Assembly (NCBI GenBank): GCA_035577985.1
Contig: DATJZY010000118.1
Span: 1-64,000 of the forward strand
Source of the DNA: Candidatus Eisenbacteria bacterium
GTDB lineage: Bacteria > Desulfobacterota > Binatia > DP-6
Length of the DNA: 64,000 nt
Direction of reading: 5' to 3'
The notes under the pieces: generated by a model
Databases searched by the model: none
Told to the model about the DNA's origin: nothing
What the model saw: the letters and a program-made list of their open reading frames with translations, nothing else
In this document: positions 36,568-44,183 of the stretch, piece by piece
Numbering within the stretch: position 1 is the stretch's first letter
How the letters are laid out: every line of letters begins with the position of its first letter
Translations under genes and position numbers: made by a program

Positions 36568-36599
36568 GCGGGCGACCCCCGGGAAGGGGAGTCGCCCGC
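36568..36599. terminator. Strong hairpin terminator between convergent genes
   Basis: GCGGGCGAC-CCCC, loop GGGAA, GGGG-A-GTCGCCCGC: a 13-bp stem with one unpaired base. It starts seven bases after the stop of the beta-helix gene and faces the end of the lipoprotein gene, so it can serve both strands. There is no T-run. Confidence 0.75.
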
Positions 36600-36631
36600 C
36601 TGTGCTCACACCCGGACGCGCGCGCCGGAGC

Positions 36632-37204
36632 TCAGCTGCCCGGCTCGAGGGTCGCCGTGATCGTCGGCGTCCCGAGGCCGTGCCACTCGTTCCAGTACCC
36701 GCTGTCCTTCTCCTTCAGCTTGAAGCTGCTGCCCAGCAGCGCATCGGGGCTGAACAGCCGGAGTCCCTTGCCCCATCCGCCGATGAACCCCTTCGGCCAC
36801 TCGTAGAAGATCGTTTCGAGGACGCGCGCGCCGGTGCTGCTGTTCGTCATGTCCGGCGACGGCATCGCGCCCACCGCCTCGCATGGGCCGCAGGTGATCT
36901 GTCCCCAGAACCAGTCGTACTCGCTGGTGATCTGCTTGGAAGCGAGCTTGTAGCCCGGCTTTTCCACCTCGACGCGGTAGCTGTTGTCGCGCAGCAGACG
37001 CACGGTCGCCGGCGTGGTGACCTTGCGCTCCTTCTCTTCATCCAGGAAGCTCGGACCGCGCTCCGAGCTCTGCGCCGAGATCGTGGCCGTGGCGCCCGGC
37101 GGATTCGAGTCGATGCGCACGTCCTGGTAGGGACCGTGCACCAAGGTGGCGCAGCCGCCGAGCAGTGCCAGTGCGACCGCAAGGACGAGTGGCTCTCGCT
37201 TCAT
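36632..37204 (-). CDS. Lipoprotein with PEGA-like domain
   Basis: A 190-residue lipoprotein: the lipobox LLGGC puts the lipidated cysteine at residue 19. DVRIDSNPPGATATI and VTTPATVRLLRDNSYRVEV look like a PEGA domain, a surface beta-sandwich. GWGKGLRLFSPDALLG follows near the C-terminus. I chose ATG 37204 because the GGGGG ribosome site is too close to the ATG at 37210. The cellular role is unknown. Confidence 0.8.
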   Translation of the reverse strand: MKREPLVLAVALALLGGCATLVHGPYQDVRIDSNPPGATATISAQSSERGPSFLDEEKERKVTTPATVRLLRDNSYRVEVEKPGYKLASKQITSEYDWFWGQITCGPCEAVGAMPSPDMTNSSTGARVLETIFYEWPKGFIGGWGKGLRLFSPDALLGSSFKLKEKDSGYWNEWHGLGTPTITATLEPGS

Positions 37205-37289
37205 GACCATCCCCCTCTCGTGCCGGGACGCGCGAACGCGATCTCGGCTGTCACGGGAACCAAAACACCGACGTATCGTCGGCCGCAGC

Positions 37290-37571
37290 TCATTTCTTTC
37301 CGAGCACCGACTCCTTGAAGGTCTTCGCGACCGAGAATCCGACCTTCTTCCGCGCGGGGATCTTGATTGCCTCGCCGGTCTGCGGGTTGCGCCCCATGCG
37401 CGCCTTCATCTTGCGCAGGCGGAAGATCCCCAGACCCGGAATCTTCACGCTCTCACCCTTCTTCACGCTCTTGGTGATCGTATCGACGAGGTCGTTCAAC
37501 AGCTCGTCGACCTGCTTGCGGCTGAACCCCGCGCCGTCCGCAAGCTTCGCGACCAGTTGCCCCTTCGTCAT
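37290..37571 (-). CDS. HU/IHF-family DNA-binding protein
   Basis: A 93-residue histone-like protein: MTKGQLVAKLADGAGFSRKQ, the arm region GIFRLRKMKARMGRNPQTGE with the conserved RNP intercalation site, and KVGFSVAKTFKESV. GGAGGTG lies eight bases upstream of ATG 37571, which rules out the longer upstream frame. It bends or compacts DNA and could assist looping at the adjacent sigma-54 promoters, although HU proteins are general. Confidence 0.94.
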   Translation of the reverse strand: MTKGQLVAKLADGAGFSRKQVDELLNDLVDTITKSVKKGESVKIPGLGIFRLRKMKARMGRNPQTGEAIKIPARKKVGFSVAKTFKESVLGKK

Positions 37572-37787
37572 CCCAGCACCTCCGATACGTGCCCACAGTG
37601 GAGGAAAAGCGCGGCGCACCTTACGGCACGTACATGGCGAGTGTCAAGGAAACCCGCATGGCTCTAGGGCGATCGCGGTGTCCGCAAACACTGGCATCGT
37701 CGCGCGACGGTCGTCTGCATTTGCGACGCTTCCGACGAGGGTTTGCCGCAGCCCGCATTGCGGCTGACGTAGACTGAGGCGTCCCAG

Positions 37788-37803
37788 TGGCACCTCGATT
37801 GCA
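37788..37803 (+). promoter_or_regulatory. Sigma-54 promoter of the regulator cassette
   Basis: TGGCAC-CTCGA-TTGCA is a full match to the -24/-12 consensus. The predicted +1 near 37814 is followed by GAGG (37821-37824) and GTG 37830. Since the cassette encodes a sigma-54 activator, autoregulation is likely. An inverted TGGCAC-like sequence (GTGCCA, about 37808-37813) lies directly downstream. Confidence 0.85.
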
Positions 37804-37829
37804 ATTGTGCCAAGTTTCGCGAGGCATTC

Positions 37830-38129
37830 GTGCAAAACGTCGAGACCGGCAGCGTGGACGTGCGCGCACAACTCGAGCGGATCGTCTCCGCGTACACGGA
37901 GATCGATCGTCGCTTCACCGCTGCCGGCGGACTCGGCACGGTGCTGGGTCTCTACGAGCAGATCCGCCACGAGCTCGCGCGCGTATCGTACGACGAGCTC
38001 GATCGCATGACGCGCGAGATCAAGAGCGTCATCGACGCGTTGCTCAAGATGGACTACGAGCTGCGCAAGGTGAACAACCTCAAGGTCGCCTTCGACGCCG
38101 GGACGGTGGGGCCGGGGAGTGCGGGATGA
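37830..38129 (+). CDS. Small helical protein ahead of the two-component genes
   Basis: A 99-residue product from GTG 37830 with GAGG five bases upstream and a sigma-54 promoter just before. It is acidic/basic amphipathic throughout (LERIVSAYTEIDRRF, LYEQIRHELARVSYDELDR, IKSVIDALLKMDYELRKV), predicted as two or three long helices. I do not recognise the family. First in the cassette with the kinase-like and regulator genes, it may be a third signalling component, for example an accessory sensor or anti-activator (inference). Confidence 0.7.
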   Translation: MQNVETGSVDVRAQLERIVSAYTEIDRRFTAAGGLGTVLGLYEQIRHELARVSYDELDRMTREIKSVIDALLKMDYELRKVNNLKVAFDAGTVGPGSAG

Positions 38130-38269
38130 GGCGCGGGAGCGCGAACGCGTCGAGTACGCCTACACCGGACAGGCCGTTTCGGAGCGACGGTGACCACGAT
38201 CTCGGGTGAGGGTCGTCGCCGTCCGGCGACACAGGCGACGCCGTGGCGTCGTCCGGAGCGATAATCGCA

Positions 38270-39019
38270 ATGGCGCACGAACTCGCGGCCACCCGGCGCG
38301 TCCGCAAGGGCGTCTTGCCCAGCCCGACCGCGGCCGGTGAACAGCGTGCGCCCGCGCCCGAAACCCAGCCCGAGTCGCCGGCGACGGCGCCGACCATCGG
38401 CGAGCGGGTCGTTGCGGACGTGCGGCACGAGATCGGAAACTACTTCCACAAGCTCTACTATTGGGCCGATTTCCTGACCGAGAGCCGAGCCGGCCGCGGC
38501 GGGGACGTGACCGCGACGCAGATGCTCGAAGGAACGATCCGCGGCCTGGAGGACCTGCTGCGCGCGACGCTCGAGTACGTGCGCCCGATCGCGGTCACCG
38601 CGATCCGGATGGCGGCGCGCGAGGTGGCGGACGGCATCGTCCGGCAGCTCGCGAGCGCCACGGCCGGGCGCACGATCGTCGTCGACGCGCGCGCCGACCT
38701 CGGCGAACGCAGCGTCCAGGTCGATCCCGGACGGCTGTCGCAGGTGCTCGGCCTGGTGGCGCGTCGCCTCGAGACGTGTACGGCGGAGGGGGCCCGCCTG
38801 CACGCCACGGTCGGCATCGACGCGCGCGCCGGCGGCGAAGTGCTCGTGGTTCGGATCATCGGAGCGGCTGCAGTCGTGTCCCCCGTGAGCTCGACGATGG
38901 CGGAGGTCGAGTGGGCGACGGCCGAGAACGTGGTGCGCACGTTTGGCGGCGAGCTCGTCGTGCAGGACGGTCCGGACGGCGGTACGAGCCTGGCTCTCGT
39001 GCTGCCGATTCGCGCCTGA
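38270..39019 (+). CDS. Histidine-kinase-like protein with eroded ATP-binding domain
   Basis: A 249-residue soluble protein. After a Pro/Ala-rich N-terminus, VRHEIGNYFHKLYYW gives an H-box with H53 and the HExxN phosphatase signature, followed by a second helix. The C-terminal domain keeps strands of a HATPase fold (DPGRLSQVLGLV, GGTSLALVLPI). The N-box asparagines are replaced (GLVARRL) and I find no DxGxG box. It may therefore be a phosphatase or phosphotransfer partner (ChpT-like in concept) rather than an active kinase. GTG 38243 is an alternative start. It probably works with the regulator 16 bp downstream. Confidence 0.78.
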   Translation: MAHELAATRRVRKGVLPSPTAAGEQRAPAPETQPESPATAPTIGERVVADVRHEIGNYFHKLYYWADFLTESRAGRGGDVTATQMLEGTIRGLEDLLRATLEYVRPIAVTAIRMAAREVADGIVRQLASATAGRTIVVDARADLGERSVQVDPGRLSQVLGLVARRLETCTAEGARLHATVGIDARAGGEVLVVRIIGAAAVVSPVSSTMAEVEWATAENVVRTFGGELVVQDGPDGGTSLALVLPIRA

Positions 39020-39034
39020 TCGCAGGGAGTATCG

Positions 39035-40459
39035 ATGGAGACACGCATTCTCATTGTGGATGACGATCCGTTCATCTGCCGGCAGCTCGAGGAGCTCTAC
39101 AGCTCGCAGCGCTACGCGGTGGCGTGCGCGGGAAATTCCACGGAGGGCCTGCGGCTCCTCGGCGAGCAGGATTTCTCCCTCGCGGTCGTCGACCTGAAGA
39201 TCCCCGGGACGGACGGGATCGGTCTCACGCGCGAGATCAAGGATCGTTGGCCCGAGCTCGACGTGATCATGATCACGGGCTACGCGAGCATCAAGGGCGC
39301 CGTCGAGGCGATCAAGCAGGGCGCGAGCGACTACATCACGAAGCCCTTCCAGAAGGAGGAGATCCTCCTCGCCACCGAGAAGATCCTCGAGAAGCGCCGC
39401 CTGCTCGACGAGATCAACTACCTGCGCAGCCAGCTCTCGGACCGCTACTCGTTCGCGAACATGGTGAGCCGCAACCGCGTCATGCACGAGATCTTCGAGA
39501 CGATCAGCGTGCTCGCGCAGAACGACGCCACCGTGCTCATCTACGGCGAATCGGGCACCGGCAAGGAGCTCGCCGCCCGCGCGATCCACTTCCAGGGCAA
39601 GCGGAAGAACGGCCGCTTCGTCGCCATCAACTGCGCCGCCTTTCCCGACACGTTGCTCGAGAGCGAGCTCTTCGGCTACGAGCGCGGCGCGTTCACGGGC
39701 GCGATTCACGACCGGGTGGGGAAGATCGAGCTGTCGAACGGCGGTACGCTCTTCCTGGACGAGATCGAGTCGATCTCGCTCAACATGCAGCTGAAGCTGC
39801 TGCGCATCCTCGAGGAGCGCCAGATCGAGAAGCTGGGCTCGAACCGTCTCATCAAGGTGAACATGCGCATCATCTGCGCGACCAACGTCGATCTGGCGTC
39901 GCTCGTCGCCGAGGGCCGCATGCGCGAGGACTTCTACTACCGCATCAACGTCGTGCCGATGCGGATCCCGCCGCTGCGCGAGCGCATCGAGGACATCCCG
40001 CTGCTGGTGGGCGAGTTCCTGCGCAACAGCGAGATGGCGAAGGACAAGGGGATCAACCGGCTCTCGAACCGCGCGCTCTCGCAGCTCATGAGCTACCAGT
40101 GGCCGGGCAACGTGCGCGAGCTCGGCAACGTCATCGAACGCGCCATCCTGCGCACGAGCGGTGCCGTGATCCGCGAGGTCGACCTGCCGGGCCACGCGAG
40201 CCTCGGCCGCGAAGCCGCCAACGGCAACGGCCGCCAGGCGGGCTACGACTTCGAGGTGCCGCTGAAGGAGTATCTACGGCGCGCCGAGAAGGACTACCTC
40301 GCGCGCGTCCTGCGGAAGTACCGTGGCGGCATCAACTTGTCGGCGAAGCACGCGCTGGTCGACGCCGCGACCTTGCATCGCAAGATGAAGCTCCACGGCC
40401 TGCGTCGCGAGGACTATCGCCACCGCGGCAAGGCCGATCCCGAGAGCCTCGCGAATTAG
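39035..40459 (+). CDS. NtrC-family sigma-54-dependent response regulator
   Basis: A 474-residue activator. The receiver domain has D53 as phosphorylation site (VVDLKIPGTDG) with acidic pocket VDDDP and the conserved K in ITKPF. The AAA+ domain has Walker A GESGTGKE (about 171), the sigma-54 contact loop GAFTGA (about 218), Walker B GTLFLDEIE and the arginine-bearing LRERIEDIP. The C-terminus is a Fis-type helix-turn-helix (GGINLSAKHALVDAATLHRK). It opens closed sigma-54 complexes using ATP. Four strong and one weaker sigma-54 sites lie in the window, including one before this cassette and one before the next operon. It resembles PrsR-type regulators of exopolysaccharide loci. Confidence 0.95.
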   Translation: METRILIVDDDPFICRQLEELYSSQRYAVACAGNSTEGLRLLGEQDFSLAVVDLKIPGTDGIGLTREIKDRWPELDVIMITGYASIKGAVEAIKQGASDYITKPFQKEEILLATEKILEKRRLLDEINYLRSQLSDRYSFANMVSRNRVMHEIFETISVLAQNDATVLIYGESGTGKELAARAIHFQGKRKNGRFVAINCAAFPDTLLESELFGYERGAFTGAIHDRVGKIELSNGGTLFLDEIESISLNMQLKLLRILEERQIEKLGSNRLIKVNMRIICATNVDLASLVAEGRMREDFYYRINVVPMRIPPLRERIEDIPLLVGEFLRNSEMAKDKGINRLSNRALSQLMSYQWPGNVRELGNVIERAILRTSGAVIREVDLPGHASLGREAANGNGRQAGYDFEVPLKEYLRRAEKDYLARVLRKYRGGINLSAKHALVDAATLHRKMKLHGLRREDYRHRGKADPESLAN

Positions 40460-40461
40460 TT

Positions 40462-40572
40462 CCGACCCAAGACTTCGTCTTGGGTCGGGGCGAGGGTGGG
40501 GCGGCGGTGGTACGCGCGACCGAGGTGCCGCGGCCGGCGAAGCCCGGCGAAGCCGGCGGCATACGGGCACGC
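40462..40572 (+). repeat. CCAAGAC double-hairpin element, copy after the regulator gene
   Basis: It starts three bases after the stop of the sigma-54 regulator. The first hairpin is CCGACCCAAGAC, loop TTC, GTCTTGGGTCGG (40462-40488). Then comes the spacer with GCGCGACCG, and a second GC-rich hairpin region in which CCGGCGAAG is partly duplicated (about 40526-40562). Same order and content as 5103-5194 read on the minus strand. The position suggests it could terminate the regulator transcript. Confidence 0.85.
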
Positions 40573-40847
40573 ACAGGGCGCCCTTACGTCGGGGGGCGGG
40601 TGTGGATGCGCCGGCGGTCTGTCTGAGGGCGCGCCCGAAGGGCGGGGTCATGTCGTAGGGCTGCAGGACCGTGCGCGGGCGCGAGATGCTCTGGCGCGAG
40701 TGCGAGGGTCGCAGGGACCTCTGGACCGGCTGCGCGCTTCGCTTCCCGGCTCGCAGGAGCGCGAGAAACAGCGGCCGGACGCGGGCCTCTAGTTGGCGCA
40801 AAACGCCTGGAAAGTTCATTCGATAGCGCCGTCGAGCGTACCGTCCG
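40573..40847. other. Intergenic region upstream of the exopolysaccharide operon
   Basis: About 275 bp without a convincing gene. Short frames on both strands are Arg/Pro-rich and lack ribosome sites. It should hold the enhancer for the sigma-54 promoter at 40848. The small palindrome GGCGCAAAACGCC lies near 40797-40809. I could not identify a motif shared with the other sigma-54 upstream regions. Confidence 0.5.
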
Positions 40848-40863
40848 TGGCACTGAAATTGCA
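40848..40863 (+). promoter_or_regulatory. Sigma-54 promoter of the exopolysaccharide operon
   Basis: TGGCAC-TGAAA-TTGCA, full -24/-12 consensus with GG-N10-GC. The expected +1 is near 40874. The export gene start at 40990 has its own GGAGG ribosome site, giving a leader of about 115 bases. An ATG at 40879 is in the same frame, five bases after +1. Confidence 0.87.
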
Positions 40864-40989
40864 GCCTGGTCCCTCATCATGAGGGGGCTCTCCGTCTGTC
40901 GCTCGCCTGCCGTGCGGTACGCAGTGCGCGATCAGGCTGGGCAGCCGCCTGGGGCCGGAGTAGTGTCTGCCGGCTCGACGGAGGCAGCG

Positions 40990-41769
40990 ATGCGCAGCCA
41001 GGAGAGACAACGCGCGCCCTGGGCGATGGTCTTGATGTTCGCGGTGTGCGCCGCCGCGTGTGCCACGCACCACCCGCAGCCCGTCGACTCCAACGACGTC
41101 GCGACCGAGCCCGCCGCGGACGCTGCGCCGGAAGCAGTCGCCCCGGAGCCCGCCGCCCTGCTGCCGGCGGCGCCGCAGAGCACGACCGAGGACTACCGCA
41201 TCCAGGCGTACGACGAGCTGCACGTGCGGTTCACGTACCAGCCGGAGCTGAACGAGCAGATCCCGGTGCGTCCCGACGGGCGCATCTCGCTCGCGACCAC
41301 GGGCGAGATCGCGGTCATCGGCCTCACGCCCACCGAGCTCGAGCGGCTCGTCGAACGGCGATCGTCGCACCGGCTGCGGAAGCCGGAGGTCGTCGTCGTC
41401 GTCACCAAGGTCGCCGAGCAACGCGCGTACATCGGCGGCGAGGTGCTGCGGCCCGGCTACGTCGTCCTGCAGCGCGATATGACGCCGCTCCAGGCGGTGC
41501 TCCAGTCGGGCGGCTTCCGTCCCACGGCCAAGCTCGACAGCGTCGTCCTGATGACCCCGGGACCCGACGGGAGGTTCACCGCCGCTCGCATGAACATGGA
41601 TCAGGTCGTGAACGACGGCGTGCCGGAGCGCGTGCGCTTGCATCCCGGCGACGTCGTCTACGTGCCCCGCACCTGGATCGCCGATGCGAACATCGTCGTC
41701 GACCAGTACGTGCGCGGCTTGATCCCGGCCCTGCCGCGCGTCGGCGTCGGCTACTCGCTCTCACAGTAA
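40990..41769 (+). CDS. Polysaccharide export lipoprotein (Wza family, Poly_export plus SLBB)
   Basis: A 259-residue probable outer-membrane export protein. The N-terminus ends in CAAAC (C24), a slightly unusual lipobox. The mature part reads YRIQAYDELHVRFTYQPELN and IPVRPDGRISLATTGEI (Poly_export), then EQRAYIGGEVLRPGYVVLQ and LHPGDVVYVPRTW (SLBB). GGAGG precedes ATG 40990. The frame is open to ATG 40879, which would bury the signal peptide. First gene of the operon, ten bases before the chain-length gene. Shorter than Escherichia coli Wza. Confidence 0.92.
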   Translation: MRSQERQRAPWAMVLMFAVCAAACATHHPQPVDSNDVATEPAADAAPEAVAPEPAALLPAAPQSTTEDYRIQAYDELHVRFTYQPELNEQIPVRPDGRISLATTGEIAVIGLTPTELERLVERRSSHRLRKPEVVVVVTKVAEQRAYIGGEVLRPGYVVLQRDMTPLQAVLQSGGFRPTAKLDSVVLMTPGPDGRFTAARMNMDQVVNDGVPERVRLHPGDVVYVPRTWIADANIVVDQYVRGLIPALPRVGVGYSLSQ

Positions 41770-41779
41770 CGGGGTATCG

Positions 41780-43273
41780 ATGGCGACCATCCAGACGGTT
41801 CCCGAGACCACCATCGTGCCGGCGACGGCGATCGAGCGCGGCAGCGCGTCGACGCTGGCGGTCCGGAGCTTCCTGTACGCCGTGTTCAAGCATCAACGCC
41901 TCGTGCTCGGCGTCTTCCTCGTGATCTTCCTCGGGTCGGTCGTGGCCGCGCTCCTGCGCCCGAACCAGTGGCTCGCGTCGTCCAAGGTGCTGGTGAAGCT
42001 CGGCGAGACGGTACAGCTCGCGCCCGCCGAAGCCCCGTCCCGCAGCGTCAACATGCCGCTCAGCCAGGAGGTCGTGAAGACCGAGGCCGACATCGTCCGC
42101 AGCTACCAGGTCGTCGCCGAGGCGGTGAAGCGGCTCGACATGAAGCCGGAGTCGGGTACCGAGGCCGAGCTGATCAGCGGCCTGCAGGCGGGCCTCTCCG
42201 TGGCGCCCACGCCCGGCACGAACACGCTCCAGATCAGCTTCATCGGCAAGAACCCGGAGAAAGTCGCCCGCTTCGTCAACACGATCACGGACGTCTACGT
42301 CGATCACCACAACAAGGTGTACCGGCGGGAGGGCCTCGACGCGTTCTACGGCGAGCAGCTCCGCCTGCTCGAGAGCCAGATGAAGGAGGCGCAGGATCAC
42401 CTGCGGACCTACCTGCGCGACAACAAGATCGTGGACGTGGAGCAGGAGATCCGGCTCCTCAACTCCGACGTGATGGAGCAGGACAAGGGCCTCAAGGCGC
42501 ACCGCGCGAAGATCGCCGCGACCCAGCGCAAGCTCGCGCAGGTCGAAGAGCAGATCAACGCGACGCCGCAGCAGATTCCGTTCGCGCAGGAGTACCTCAC
42601 GAACCCGACGAAGCTGGCATTCAAGAGCAAGCTCGCCGAGCTCGAGGTGGAACGCATCCAGCTCCTGCAGCGCTATCTCCCGGCCGATCGCTCGGTGCAG
42701 GACGTCAGCGAGAAGATCGCGAACCTCAAGGGGCGCACCGACGCCGAGCAGGAGCACATCCTCAACAAGGAAACGATCCGCCACAACGAGCTCTACTCCG
42801 AGCTCGAGCGCAACCGCCTCTCGCTCCAGGCCCTCCTCGCCGACGCGCAGGCGCGCGAGCCCTCGCTCGCGAGCCGGCTCGAGGCGGGCAAGCAGCGCCT
42901 GGCCGACCTCGCCGACAAGCAGTTCACGATCGCGAACCTCCAGCAGGAGGCCGACCAGAAGAAGTACGCGTACGACACGTACTTCAAGAAGCAGGAAGAG
43001 GCGCGCATCACCGAGGCGATGACCGACCAGAGCCTCGTCAACGTCAGCGTCTTCGATCGCGCCGTGCCGCCGATCGAGCCGCAGAACGGGGTCCTCCTGC
43101 CCCTCCTGCTCGGCATCATCGGCGGACTCGCCCTCGCGACCGCGATGGCCGTGGCCGTGGAGTTCCTGTCGCGGCGGCTGCGCTTCGAGGAAGAAGTCGA
43201 ACGCTACCTCGAGCTCCCCGTCCTCGCGGTCATTCCCGACCTCGAGTCGACGCCCGACCTGGCACAGCCCTGA
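41780..43273 (+). CDS. Chain-length determinant / polysaccharide co-polymerase (Wzz/GumC family)
   Basis: A 497-residue inner-membrane protein with the two flanking helices of this family: LVLGVFLVIFLGSVVAALL (about 37-56) and LLPLLLGIIGGLALATAMAV (about 436-455). Between them lies a long periplasmic coiled-coil region rich in Glu, Gln and Lys. The Wzz signature follows the first helix (WLASSKVLVKLGE). It should set polymer length and connect synthesis to the export protein. The tyrosine-kinase domain is on a separate gene just downstream. Confidence 0.93.
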   Translation: MATIQTVPETTIVPATAIERGSASTLAVRSFLYAVFKHQRLVLGVFLVIFLGSVVAALLRPNQWLASSKVLVKLGETVQLAPAEAPSRSVNMPLSQEVVKTEADIVRSYQVVAEAVKRLDMKPESGTEAELISGLQAGLSVAPTPGTNTLQISFIGKNPEKVARFVNTITDVYVDHHNKVYRREGLDAFYGEQLRLLESQMKEAQDHLRTYLRDNKIVDVEQEIRLLNSDVMEQDKGLKAHRAKIAATQRKLAQVEEQINATPQQIPFAQEYLTNPTKLAFKSKLAELEVERIQLLQRYLPADRSVQDVSEKIANLKGRTDAEQEHILNKETIRHNELYSELERNRLSLQALLADAQAREPSLASRLEAGKQRLADLADKQFTIANLQQEADQKKYAYDTYFKKQEEARITEAMTDQSLVNVSVFDRAVPPIEPQNGVLLPLLLGIIGGLALATAMAVAVEFLSRRLRFEEEVERYLELPVLAVIPDLESTPDLAQP

Positions 43274-43292
43274 GATCCGGAGACCCGCTGAG

Positions 43293-44141
43293 ATGAGTCG
43301 CATCTACGACGCGCTGAAGAAGCTCGAAGCCGAGCGCACCGGAGGGGGTGGGGGCAACGGTCATGGCGGCGGGGAGGGCAACGGTCACGGCAACGGCAAT
43401 GGGCACGGCGGCAACGGCGGCGCGCGGCGCCGCTTGTGGCAATGGCTGTTCGGCAACGGACGCACCAAGACGAACGGCGCGCTCAGCCTCAACTTCCAGC
43501 TCGGCCCCGATCTCGAAGAGGCCTACCAGCGGCTCGGGACGAACCTGCTCGTCTCGCCCGGCGCGACGGTCGCGCAGGGGCCGAAGCTCCTCGGCGTCGC
43601 GGCCTCGCGCCACGGCGAAGGCGCGACCACCACGGCGGCCGTCTTCGCGTCGATCCTCACGCGACGGCGCGGCGGACGCGTGTGCGTCGTCGAGGCGAAC
43701 CTCCGATCGCCCAGCTTCGAGCGCGTGTTCGGCGCCCACCCGGAGGGCGGGTTCGCCGAGCTGATCCGCGGCGAGCGCACCCTCGCCGAGGTGACGCAGT
43801 CGACGCAGGTGCCGAACATGTTCGCGATCCCGTGCGGCCAGGCGCCGCTCGGGGCCTCGGCGCTCTTCGACTCGGCCGGGCTCGCCGCGGCCCTCGAGCA
43901 GCTCCGGGGCGCGTTCGACTTCGTGATCTTCGACCTCCCGCCCGTGAACCTCTACGGTGAGGCCTCCATCATCGGCCCCCGGCTCGACGCTGCGCTGATC
44001 GTCATCGAGGCCGATCGCACGCGCATCCCCGAGGTGGAGCGCAGTCGTCGGGCGCTCGAGCGCGTGGGCGTGAAGCTCGTGGGCTCGGTGCTCAATCGCC
44101 GTCGCACCTACATCCCGGCTTTCCTCGAGGAGCTACTCTAG
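43293..44141 (+). CDS. CpsD/CapB-like ATPase lacking the Walker A lysine
   Basis: A 282-residue cytoplasmic partner of the Wzz-like protein, opening MSRIYDALKKLEAE, a segment common in exopolysaccharide tyrosine kinases, then a Gly/Asn/His-rich linker (20-44). The P-loop region reads SRHGEGATTTA (about 104-114) where active enzymes have GEGKS/T, so the catalytic lysine is replaced by alanine. The A' motif is VCVVEANLRSP instead of a DxDLRxP form. The Walker B strand FVIFDLPPVN is retained. No C-terminal tyrosine cluster is seen. It is probably a structural or nucleotide-insensitive regulator of the Wzz protein (inference). Confidence 0.88.
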   Translation: MSRIYDALKKLEAERTGGGGGNGHGGGEGNGHGNGNGHGGNGGARRRLWQWLFGNGRTKTNGALSLNFQLGPDLEEAYQRLGTNLLVSPGATVAQGPKLLGVAASRHGEGATTTAAVFASILTRRRGGRVCVVEANLRSPSFERVFGAHPEGGFAELIRGERTLAEVTQSTQVPNMFAIPCGQAPLGASALFDSAGLAAALEQLRGAFDFVIFDLPPVNLYGEASIIGPRLDAALIVIEADRTRIPEVERSRRALERVGVKLVGSVLNRRRTYIPAFLEELL

Positions 44142-44183
44142 GGCACGCCCGCGCGCCCGAGCCCCTCGCTGCGAGCGTTCCGC

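Noticed and set aside
38211-38230. Hairpin GTCGCC-GTCC-GGCGAC between the small helical protein gene and the kinase-like gene as a terminator
   Set aside because: A six-bp GC stem without a T-run is common in DNA of this composition. The genes on either side most likely share the 37788 promoter.
40496-40880. Short frames on both strands between the regulator and the exopolysaccharide operon
   Set aside because: They overlap the CCAAGAC element, have biased low-complexity composition and no ribosome sites. The region is better explained as regulatory DNA.
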